Shown here piece after piece: positions 57,503 to 64,000 of a stretch of DNA of 64,000 bases. The notes under the pieces were generated by a model. That model saw only the letters and a list, made by a program, of their open reading frames with translations. It was not told the origin of the DNA and made no database searches. The first letter of the stretch is position 1. The number at the start of each line of letters is the position of its first letter. Location of the stretch: assembly GCF_003725955.1 (NCBI RefSeq), contig NZ_QIBZ01000006.1, forward strand, positions 62,001 through 126,000. Direction: 5' to 3'. Source of the stretch: Slackia isoflavoniconvertens. GTDB lineage: Bacteria > Actinomycetota > Coriobacteriia > Coriobacteriales > Eggerthellaceae. The position numbers and the translations under genes were made by a program.

Positions 57503-58904
57503 GGCTTTAGCTCATCAACGCAATAGATTCGAAGCGCTCGCACCTGCGGGCGCTTCCGTTGTTTCGCGCGCGGGTCGCATTCTTGCGGCGTTCGTGCTCG
57601 CTGGCACGTTTGCGCTTTCTGCGCCCGCGGCCGCTTTCGCCGAGGTGCTCGAGAGCGATGAAATCGGCAACAAAACCGTTGCCGCGCGCGGCCTTTCTGC
57701 TGATGCGTGTCCCGATATCGAGGCGACGCACGCCATGCTCGTGGGCTCCGATGGCACCGTGTATTTTTCGCGCGATGTGAATGCGGAAGTAAAAATCGCG
57801 TCGCTCACGAAAATCATGACGGCAGTTGTGGCCCTTGAGAACGCGCCCCTCGACCTTACCGTGACGGTCGACAACGAAGCAGCCACGGTGGGCGAGTCGA
57901 GCGCGGGGCTTTTGGAAGGCGACACCATGTCGCTTGAGACGGCCCTGTATGCACTCATGGTTCCCTCGGGCAACGATGCGGGCATCGCCATTGCGAAGTC
58001 GGTCGGCGCCCATATGTCGGGCGACGCCGCGACGGGCTACGATACGTTCGTCGCCGCGATGAACGCGAAGGCCGCCGATCTGGGCATGTCCCATTCGGTG
58101 TACACGAACCCCCATGGCCTCGATTTCGATGCGTTCGGCGATGAAGATCTGCATTCGAGTGCACGCGACGTTGCGACGCTCGTGTCGTACGCCATGCAGA
58201 ACGATACGTTCCGCGGCATCGTTGAAGCGGGCTCGACGACGATAACGGTCACGTCTGCCGACGGCACGGCGCGCAATGTTGCGCTACAAACCACCGATGA
58301 GCTCATGGGCGTGTACGACGGCATTTGCGGCGTGAAAACCGGAACGACCGACGATGCGGGCTACTGCTTCGCGGGCGCCGTTTCGCGCGATGCGGGCGAG
58401 CTCTACAGCGTGGTGCTCGATTCGCCGTCGAGCGACGAGCGCTTCAGCGATACCGTGGCGCTTATGGATTGGGCATATGCCAATATCGCACAACGCTCGC
58501 TGGTCAATAGCGACCAGTATGTGGAATATCTTGGCGCCCACGTGCCGCTCGTGGCCAAAGTGGCTCATAATGATTGGGTGGATGTCACCGTCGATGCCAC
58601 CGTCGCCGATCCTGATTTGGCCTCGAACGTCTTTGCCGCGTTCGGCCCTGTTCAAGCGAAGGCGACGTTCAACGAGCTTTCCGGCGATGTGCATGCGGGC
58701 GATGTGATTGGCAGCCTTGTTTTCATGCAGGACGACAACCAAATCGCGCAAACGGGCATCATCGCTGCCGAAGACGTTGCCGCGCCGAATTTCTTCCAAG
58801 GTATCGGCGTTGGCTTCGATCGTTGGATTCGCTCGATTCAGCATCAGCCCACGGTGGCAGAAACGCAGGAATGCTATTACACGCAGGCTTTAAGCGATCG
58901 CTAG
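57495..58904 (+). CDS. dacA: D-alanyl-D-alanine carboxypeptidase (penicillin-binding protein 5/6 type)
   Basis: A secreted peptidoglycan carboxypeptidase of 469 residues. TTG 57495 has GAGGAGG at 9 bases and overlaps the end of the ACT gene. A signal peptide covers about residues 16-50 (GRILAAFVLAGTFALSAPAA). Active-site motifs of the S11 family are SLTKIM (S-X2-K), VPSGNDAG (S-X-N) and VKTGTT (K-T-G), all intact. The C-terminal part after residue 340 is an extra extracytoplasmic region without a clear membrane anchor helix. The genes on both sides are metabolic, so the cell-wall gene looks embedded rather than functionally linked. Confidence 0.93.
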   Translation: MIRALAHQRNRFEALAPAGASVVSRAGRILAAFVLAGTFALSAPAAAFAEVLESDEIGNKTVAARGLSADACPDIEATHAMLVGSDGTVYFSRDVNAEVKIASLTKIMTAVVALENAPLDLTVTVDNEAATVGESSAGLLEGDTMSLETALYALMVPSGNDAGIAIAKSVGAHMSGDAATGYDTFVAAMNAKAADLGMSHSVYTNPHGLDFDAFGDEDLHSSARDVATLVSYAMQNDTFRGIVEAGSTTITVTSADGTARNVALQTTDELMGVYDGICGVKTGTTDDAGYCFAGAVSRDAGELYSVVLDSPSSDERFSDTVALMDWAYANIAQRSLVNSDQYVEYLGAHVPLVAKVAHNDWVDVTVDATVADPDLASNVFAAFGPVQAKATFNELSGDVHAGDVIGSLVFMQDDNQIAQTGIIAAEDVAAPNFFQGIGVGFDRWIRSIQHQPTVAETQECYYTQALSDR

Positions 58905-58973
58905 CGTGCGTTTGAGGAAACTATGCGCCGCCGCAGCGCCCGATGCGGTGTGAGAGATAACGAGGTGAACGCC

Positions 58974-59456
58974 ATGACCGATGAGACCATGGGTACCGTT
59001 TTGCAGAACTGCCCGGTGTGCGGTGCGCCTGTCGCTGCCGACGCTACCGCGTGCGAGGCGTGCGGGTTCAAGCTGCTTGGCCGCACCCAGGCTTTCAAGC
59101 CGCTGAACATGCAGGCTCAGGCAAGCCCCGCGATGGCAAACCCTGCGCTGCTTTCGGAAGCAACTCTGAAAATCGTGAAGGGCCCGCAAATCGGCAGCTC
59201 ATTCCGCCTGGCGGCCGATCGTCTTACCGTGGGCCGCAGTCCGCAGTGCGACATCTTCCTAAACGACATGACGGTTTCGCGCATGCATGCGACTATCGAG
59301 CGCACGCCGGCCGGCTTCCGCATTAGCGACGCCGACTCGTTCAATGGCCTGTGGGTAAACAACCTCAATGTGAAAGACGCTGACTTGCGCGATGGCGACA
59401 TCGTTCAGATTGGCACGTTCTGCCTGATGTATTTGGCTACGCCAACCATGCGCTAG
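58974..59456 (+). CDS. Zinc-ribbon and FHA-domain protein
   Basis: A 160-residue protein with a four-cysteine zinc ribbon (CPVCGAPVAADATACEACG, residues about 12-30), a short linker, and a C-terminal FHA domain (residues about 60-158). The FHA signature is complete: LTVGRSPQCDIFLNDMTVSR with RMHATI and later DSFNGLWVNN. FHA domains bind phosphothreonine, which points to Ser/Thr kinase signalling, but no kinase gene is in the window. ATG 58974 has GAGGTGAAC upstream. A terminator follows. Confidence 0.88.
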   Translation: MTDETMGTVLQNCPVCGAPVAADATACEACGFKLLGRTQAFKPLNMQAQASPAMANPALLSEATLKIVKGPQIGSSFRLAADRLTVGRSPQCDIFLNDMTVSRMHATIERTPAGFRISDADSFNGLWVNNLNVKDADLRDGDIVQIGTFCLMYLATPTMR

Positions 59457-59464
59457 GCGTCCAT

Positions 59465-59487
59465 GGGCCCGCCTAGCGGGCCTTTTT
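59465..59487 (+). terminator. Terminator after the FHA gene
   Basis: GGCCCG (59466-59471) and CGGGCC (59477-59482) form a short GC stem followed by TTTTT. Confidence 0.75.
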
Positions 59488-59534
59488 CTTATCGCGAAAG
59501 CGAGTTTTTGTACGACCCAAGGGGGATTGGATTT

Positions 59535-61265
59535 ATGGAGCTTATTTCCGGCAACGAGGCGATTGCGCGCGGCGCGTGGGAGGCTGGCGCCACTATTGGC
59601 GTGGCATACCCCGGCACGCCTTCGACCGAAACCATGGAAACGTTCGCGAAGCAGCCCGGCGTATATGCCGAATGGTGCCCGAATGAGAAAGTCGCCGTGG
59701 AAGTTGGCTTGGGCGCATGCGCCGCTGGCCGCCGCGTGCTCTCGAGCATGAAGCACGTGGGCGTCAACGTGGCCGCCGACCCCTTGTTCACCGCTGCCTA
59801 CACGGGCGTCAACGGCGGTTTCGTGATTCTCGCGGCCGATGACCCGGGCATGCATTCCTCTCAAAATGAGCAGGATTCGCGCTTTTATGCCCGCGCCGCG
59901 CATATTCCCATGTTTGATCCCGCCGATTCTTCCGAAGCGCTTGCCTTCACCAAAAACGCCTTCGAGGTGTCCGAGCGCTTCGATATGCCGTGCATGATTC
60001 GCTCCACGGTGCGCGTGTCTCATACGAAATGCCCCGTTGAGCTGGGCGAGCGTGTGGAGGTTGAGCCGAAGCCCTATGCGAAAGATGCTGAGAAGTGGGT
60101 CATGATGCCCGCATACGCCAAGCCGCGTCGCGTGTCGCTCGATGCGCGTGTGGCTGCTGTGACCGAGTATGCCGAAACGTGCGAATTCAACCGCATTGAG
60201 CGCAACGAGGGCGCAATCGGCGTTATTTGCTGCGGTGCAACCTACCAGCACGTGCGCGAGGCGCTGCCGCAGGCCGACATCCTGAAGCTTGGTATGTCAT
60301 GGCCGCTTCCTCCGAAGAAGATTTGTGAATTTGCCGCTTCCGTCGAAAACGTGTACGTTATCGAAGAGGGCAGCGATTATTTGAGCGAAGGCGTGCGCGC
60401 CCTGGGCGTGCAGCTTTCCGAGCCTGAAGGTACGCTGTGCCCCGATGGCGAGCTTACCCCTGGCGCCATTGCAGTCGCCTTCGGCGCTCAGGCCCCCGAG
60501 CATGCCGAGATGCGCGACGACTTGCCAGGCCGTCCGCCGGCGCTGTGTCCTGGCTGCCCGCATCGCCTTGTGTTCCGCGAGCTTTCCCGTATGAAGGCCA
60601 TCGTCACGGGCGACATTGGATGCTATACGCTCGGTGCGCTCGCCCCGCTTTCCGCGATGGACACTTGCGTCGACATGGGTGCGTCTATTTCAATGAGCCA
60701 CGGCTTTGAGCTGGGCTTACAGGGCCGCGAGCATAAGCCCGTGGTTGCGGTTATCGGCGATTCCACGTTCGCGCATTCGGGCATCACGTCGCTTTTGAAC
60801 ACGGTGTATAACCGCGGTGCGGGCATCGTGTGCATTCTCGACAACCGCACCACGGCCATGACCGGCCACCAGGGCAATCCGGTGAACGGCATTACATTGC
60901 AGCATCGAGAAAGCCGCGAACTTGATTTGCCTGGTTTGGTGCGCGCGCTCGGCGTGGAAGACGTTGCCGTGGTGAACCCGATGGATTTGAAGGCCACTCG
61001 CGCGGCGTTGAAGGCCGCGGCTCAAAACGCCGACGAGCTTTCGGTGATTATCTTCTGCTCGCCGTGCGTGCTGCTTTCGAAAACCCATGAAGCCGCGCTT
61101 GTTGTGTCTTCCGATTGCCGTGCGTGCGGTGCATGCACGCTTATCGGTTGCCCTGCTATTTCTCGCGACGAAGACGGCAAAGCCCATATCGATGCCAACC
61201 TGTGCGTCGGCTGTGAGCAGTGCTCTCAGACGTGCGCGTTCGGTTGCATTGGCAAAGCGGAATAG
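59535..61265 (+). CDS. iorA: Indolepyruvate:ferredoxin oxidoreductase, alpha subunit
   Basis: Oxidatively decarboxylates aryl-pyruvates to aryl-acetyl-CoA, reducing ferredoxin. It has 576 residues from ATG 59535 (GGGGGATT upstream). The N-terminal pyrimidine-binding part reads SGNEAIARGAWEAGATIGVA followed by YPGTPSTE. The TPP-binding part has ALCPGCPHRLVFRELSRMKA and VIGDSTFAHSGITSLLNTVY. Two C-terminal [4Fe-4S] motifs, CRACGACTLIGCPAI and CVGCEQCSQTCAFGC, match the usual ferredoxin-like end. It is the first gene of iorAB, and both subunits are intact. The organism may use it for aromatic amino acid fermentation. Confidence 0.94.
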   Translation: MELISGNEAIARGAWEAGATIGVAYPGTPSTETMETFAKQPGVYAEWCPNEKVAVEVGLGACAAGRRVLSSMKHVGVNVAADPLFTAAYTGVNGGFVILAADDPGMHSSQNEQDSRFYARAAHIPMFDPADSSEALAFTKNAFEVSERFDMPCMIRSTVRVSHTKCPVELGERVEVEPKPYAKDAEKWVMMPAYAKPRRVSLDARVAAVTEYAETCEFNRIERNEGAIGVICCGATYQHVREALPQADILKLGMSWPLPPKKICEFAASVENVYVIEEGSDYLSEGVRALGVQLSEPEGTLCPDGELTPGAIAVAFGAQAPEHAEMRDDLPGRPPALCPGCPHRLVFRELSRMKAIVTGDIGCYTLGALAPLSAMDTCVDMGASISMSHGFELGLQGREHKPVVAVIGDSTFAHSGITSLLNTVYNRGAGIVCILDNRTTAMTGHQGNPVNGITLQHRESRELDLPGLVRALGVEDVAVVNPMDLKATRAALKAAAQNADELSVIIFCSPCVLLSKTHEAALVVSSDCRACGACTLIGCPAISRDEDGKAHIDANLCVGCEQCSQTCAFGCIGKAE

Positions 61266-61277
61266 GAAGGGCCGAAA

Positions 61278-61868
61278 ATGAGCAACGATACGAAAACTGT
61301 GCTTCTGTCGGGCGTTGGCGGCCAGGGTGCTATTCTCGCTGCCGACATTTTGAGCCGTGTCGCCATGGCGTGCGGCCAGGACGTGAAGCTTTCCGAGATC
61401 CACGGCATGGCCCAGCGTGGCGGCGCCGTGACCACCGTGGTTCGTCTGGGCGATTCGGTGGCTTCGATGGTTGCCGACAAAGGCAGCGTCGATTACTTGG
61501 TTTCTTTCGAGAAGGTTGAGGCGCTGCGCAATATCGAGTTTCTCAAAGATGGCGGCGCGCTGCTCGTAAACGATGAGTTCATCAAGCCGCTGCCTGTCGC
61601 TACGGGTGCCGTGCAGGCTCCGAGCGGCGTTGTTGAATCGCTTGAGCAGGCGGGCGCCGTGCTGGTGCCGGCTGAGGCTTTGGCGAAAGAGGCGGGCAGC
61701 GTGAAGGCTGTGAACGTCGTGCTTTTGGGCGCGCTTTCCACGAAGCTCAGCTATGACGAGGCCACCTGGCTTTCTGTTATCGAATCTCGCGTTCCCGCTA
61801 AGTTCAAGGACGTGAATATCGCAGCCTTCAAACTTGGACGAAAGTTCGTGGAGGAATGCTCCGCATAA
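61278..61868 (+). CDS. iorB: Indolepyruvate:ferredoxin oxidoreductase, beta subunit
   Basis: The 196-residue gamma-type 2-oxoacid:acceptor subunit. Its opening VLLSGVGGQGAILAADILSR is diagnostic, followed by KLSEIHGMAQRGGAVTTVVR. It starts 12 bases after iorA, so the two are cotranslated. It lacks Fe-S motifs, consistent with IorB. Confidence 0.94.
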   Translation: MSNDTKTVLLSGVGGQGAILAADILSRVAMACGQDVKLSEIHGMAQRGGAVTTVVRLGDSVASMVADKGSVDYLVSFEKVEALRNIEFLKDGGALLVNDEFIKPLPVATGAVQAPSGVVESLEQAGAVLVPAEALAKEAGSVKAVNVVLLGALSTKLSYDEATWLSVIESRVPAKFKDVNIAAFKLGRKFVEECSA

Positions 61869-61882
61869 GGGTTTCCTCTTCA

Positions 61883-62070
61883 GGATTGGAGCGGCTGACA
61901 TGCGTTTCCACTTCGGGCAGGTCCTGCTCGCTCGGACAGCCTACTATTGCCGCTCAGCTGCACGGAGCAGCAATGCGCCCGCTCGGGCGCAATTGAAGTG
62001 GGGTTTAAATGCCCACAGGACATTTAAACGTGCGGAATCTTGCGGATACGCACACCAGCCGCTCCAATCC
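61883..62070 (+). repeat. Palindromic intergenic element, copy C (large form)
   Basis: Outer arms GGATTGGAGCGGCTG (61883-61897) and its exact complement (62056-62070) enclose block 1 CTTCGGGCAGGTCCTGCTCG (61911 onward) and block 2 GTGCGGAATCTTGCG (62030-62044), as in the elements before aroA. Between the blocks this copy carries extra hairpins: TTGCCGCTC/GAGCAGCAA-type, TGCGCC/GGGCGCA-type, and GTTTAAATG-N9-CATTTAAAC (62003-62029). CCACTTC (61908-61914) also pairs with GAAGTGG (61995-62001). It starts 14 bases after iorB and ends 40 bases before the ACT gene. Confidence 0.78.
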
Positions 62071-62110
62071 CTGTTTAAACCAAAAAAGGATTGCTTGAAA
62101 GGGGAACTGT

Positions 62111-62563
62111 ATGAGCATTTCTCAGATTGGCGTGTTCGTTGAGAACCATCCGGGACACGTGGCTCGCGTGCTCGACGCGTTTGTCGAGGCCGAAGTGCAG
62201 GTTCGCGGCTATTGCATGAGCGATACGGGCGACTATGGCATTGTGCGCTTCGTGGTTGATAACCCCGAAAAGGCGAAGCAGGTGCTGGCCGATATGGGCT
62301 GCGCCGTGGTCGCGAAAGAGGTTTTGTGCCTGCGCCTTCCCGACAGGCCGGGCGAGCTTGCCCGCATCATGGGCGTGTTCGCGAAGCTGAACATCAACGT
62401 TGAATACAGCTATTCGCTCGTTTCCACCTATATCGCCATTTCGGTGAAAGATTTGGCGGCGGCCGAAGAGGCTTTGAAGAAAGAAACGGTTGAGCTTATC
62501 GACCAGGCGCAACTTACTGCGCTCGTCGACCTCGATCGTAGCAATGCCCAGGAAGGCAGGTAG
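62111..62563 (+). CDS. Tandem ACT-domain protein, copy 2
   Basis: A 150-residue protein with two ACT-like repeats: SQIGVFVENHPGHVARVLDA opens the first and AKEVLCLRLPDRPGELARIM the second. It resembles the ACT protein at 57077-57502 in size and layout but not closely in sequence. The start ATG 62111 follows GAAAGGGG. It precedes the second ligase gene by 4 bases, in the reverse order of copy 1. Confidence 0.88.
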   Translation: MSISQIGVFVENHPGHVARVLDAFVEAEVQVRGYCMSDTGDYGIVRFVVDNPEKAKQVLADMGCAVVAKEVLCLRLPDRPGELARIMGVFAKLNINVEYSYSLVSTYIAISVKDLAAAEEALKKETVELIDQAQLTALVDLDRSNAQEGR

Positions 62564-62567
62564 TTCC

Positions 62568-63932
62568 GTGGCAGACATGACCGTGAAGGGCGCCGCGCTG
62601 AAAGCGGCGGCCGAGGGGCGCTTCGATGAGTTGCCCATCCACAACCCGTCCATTGAGTGCGCGAGCCGTGAGCGCATCGAGGCTATTCAGCTCGCTCGTC
62701 TTATCGACCAGGTTGAATGGACGTATAACCGCGTTGCGTGGTATCGCGACAAAATGGACGCGATGGGCGTGAAGCCTTCCGATATCAAAACGTTGGCCGA
62801 TGTGCGCAAGCTTCCCTTCACCGATAAGAACGCCCTGCGCGAGACGTTCCCGTATGGCCTGTTCGCCGAATCGCTCGACGATATCGTCGAATTGCATGCC
62901 TCTTCGGGCACCACGGGCAAGCCGATCGTCGTTGGTTACGACCGCGGCGACATGGATTTGTGGGCCGATTGCATTATGCGCTTGGTTCAAATGGCGGGCG
63001 TCGTGCCGAGCGACCGCGTGCAAATGGCATTCGGCTATGGCATGTTTACCGGCGGTTTTGGCCTTCATTATGGCCTGCAGCGCCTTGGATGCATGATGAT
63101 TCCTGCGGGTTCGGGCAATACCGAGCGTCAGATTCAGATGATTCAAGACTACGGTTCTACGGTTCTCGTTGCCACGCCGAGCTACGCCATGCATGTGTGC
63201 GAAGTGGGCGAGAAGATGGGCGTCGACTGGGAGAAGAGCACTCTGCGCATCGGCCTGTTCGGTGGCGAGCCTTGCACGCCTGCCCTGAAGGCTGAAATCG
63301 AGAGCCGCATGCATATCGTGTGCACCGACAACTATGGCCTGACCGAGGTCATGGGCCCAGGCGTTTCGGGCGAGTGCCTCGCGAGCCGCGACATGCAGCA
63401 TATCGCCGAAGACCACTTCCTGTGGGAGGTCGTCGACCCGAAGACTGGCGAGCCGGTGCCCGACGGCGAAGAGGGCGAGCTCGTGCTCACGCCGCTTGGC
63501 AAGCATGCCATTCCGGTGCTTCGCTATCGCACGCACGACCTTACGCGCGTCGTCAAGGAAAAGTGCGCGTGCGGCCGTACCACGGCGCGCATGCAGAAGG
63601 TGCGTAGCCGTTGCGACGACATGCTCATCATTCGTGGCACCAATGTGTTCCCGAGCCAGGTGGAAGACGTGCTTTCCACCATCGAGGGCGTTACGCCGCA
63701 TTATCGCATCGTGGTCGATAACGAAACCGGCCTCGATCGCATGGTGGTGCATGTAGAGCTTAAGCCTGAAGCCTTCAGCGACTCCTTCGAGGAAATGGAC
63801 GCATTCCGTCGCATGATCGAAGAGAAGCTCAAGAGCGTCATGCTTGTGGCTTCAAAGGTGAAACTCGTCGAGCCTGGCGGCATCGAGCGCTCCATAGGCA
63901 AGACGAAGCATGTGCAAGACTTGCGTATATAA
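62568..63932 (+). CDS. paaK: Phenylacetate-CoA ligase-like enzyme, copy 2
   Basis: A 454-residue adenylate-forming ligase. GTG 62568 follows GGAAGGCAGG; ATG 62577 is an alternative. It shares with copy 1 the motifs ELHASSGTTGKPIVVGYDRG, FGYGMFTGGFGLHYGLQRLG, DNYGLTEVMGPGVSGECLAS and YRTHDLTRVVKEKCACGRTT, plus SRCDDMLIIRGTNVFPSQVE. An about 25-residue N-terminal extension (KGAALKAAAEGRFDELPIHN) is absent from copy 1. The C-terminal catalytic Lys region is ERSIGKTKHVQDLR. It could have a different aryl-acid specificity (for example indole- versus phenyl-acetate), which is not readable here. Confidence 0.9.
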   Translation: MADMTVKGAALKAAAEGRFDELPIHNPSIECASRERIEAIQLARLIDQVEWTYNRVAWYRDKMDAMGVKPSDIKTLADVRKLPFTDKNALRETFPYGLFAESLDDIVELHASSGTTGKPIVVGYDRGDMDLWADCIMRLVQMAGVVPSDRVQMAFGYGMFTGGFGLHYGLQRLGCMMIPAGSGNTERQIQMIQDYGSTVLVATPSYAMHVCEVGEKMGVDWEKSTLRIGLFGGEPCTPALKAEIESRMHIVCTDNYGLTEVMGPGVSGECLASRDMQHIAEDHFLWEVVDPKTGEPVPDGEEGELVLTPLGKHAIPVLRYRTHDLTRVVKEKCACGRTTARMQKVRSRCDDMLIIRGTNVFPSQVEDVLSTIEGVTPHYRIVVDNETGLDRMVVHVELKPEAFSDSFEEMDAFRRMIEEKLKSVMLVASKVKLVEPGGIERSIGKTKHVQDLRI

Positions 63933-63948
63933 CCAATATTGATACATT

Positions 63949-63988
63949 CAAAGCGGGCCTGGAAAAGTATTTCTTAAGGCCCGCTTTC
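63949..63988 (+). terminator. Terminator after the second ligase
   Basis: AAAGCGGGCCT (63950-63960) and AGGCCCGCTTT (63977-63987) form a perfect 11-bp stem around a 16-base loop. A Shine-Dalgarno-like GGAGGGG at the window's edge hints that the next gene starts just beyond 64000. Confidence 0.8.
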
Positions 63989-64000
63989 TATGGAGGGGCA

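Overview
The window is 64 kb of GC-rich (roughly 58-60% by eye) chromosome, probably from an anaerobic actinobacterium of the class Coriobacteriia, most likely Eggerthellales. This is inferred from the mix of a Tat-exported NrfD-type molybdoenzyme operon, an Ech-type [NiFe] hydrogenase, a SUF-only Fe-S assembly operon (sufCBDSU), and a cluster pairing indolepyruvate:ferredoxin oxidoreductase with phenylacetate-CoA ligases. Genus cannot be assigned from the sequence alone. No insertion sequence, prophage or CRISPR array is visible.

Layout. 1-4.5 kb: end of ribF, dnaG, rpoD and a CAU-anticodon tRNA. 4.5-11.4 kb: an accessory block with a divergent TetR regulator, a molybdopterin oxidoreductase operon (catalytic, four-cluster Fe-S, NrfD anchor, TorD chaperone), a doubtful small ORF and a LUD-domain protein. 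11.6-11.9 kb: tRNA-Val and two identical tRNA-Asn genes. 12-30 kb: housekeeping genes, nearly all on the plus strand: L,D-transpeptidase, ABC-F ATPase, trmL, a site-2 protease, scpA-scpB, an RsuA/RluB pseudouridine synthase, aroA-cmk-plsC-ispH, a Tat-exported M23 peptidase, a DUF512 radical-SAM-like protein, and der-plsY-gpsA. 30-36 kb: pyrE (minus), a class III aminotransferase, tRNA-Pro, and adenine and guanine deaminases. 36-40 kb: a tail-anchored acidic protein, a YkvI-like permease with a structured leader, a 46-bp tandem repeat and an AEC-family carrier. 40-45 kb: the suf operon on the minus strand. 45.8-48.7 kb: a GT2 glycosyltransferase, a flippase-like membrane protein and a hotdog thioesterase. 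49-54.5 kb: the group 4 hydrogenase operon, whose EchA-like and EchB-like membrane subunits are one fused protein. 54.8-64 kb: a CDP-alcohol phosphatidyltransferase, then paaK-ACT, a D,D-carboxypeptidase, a zinc-ribbon/FHA protein, iorA-iorB, and a second ACT-paaK pair.

How it fits together. IorAB would oxidise aryl-pyruvates to aryl-acetyl-CoA and reduce ferredoxin. The two ligases would interconvert aryl-acetates and CoA thioesters, with ACT proteins as likely amino-acid sensors. The Ech-type hydrogenase could reoxidise ferredoxin to H2 while pumping ions, and the molybdoenzyme would offer an alternative electron sink. Suf would supply Fe-S clusters to all of these. This is inference from gene content.

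The least explained signal is a family of intergenic palindromic elements: two head-to-head copies before aroA, one between iorB and an ACT gene, and a degenerate relative before dnaG. They share two conserved sequence blocks, while the outer arms differ in sequence between copies but still pair within each copy. That pattern suggests a structured RNA or a palindromic mobile repeat.
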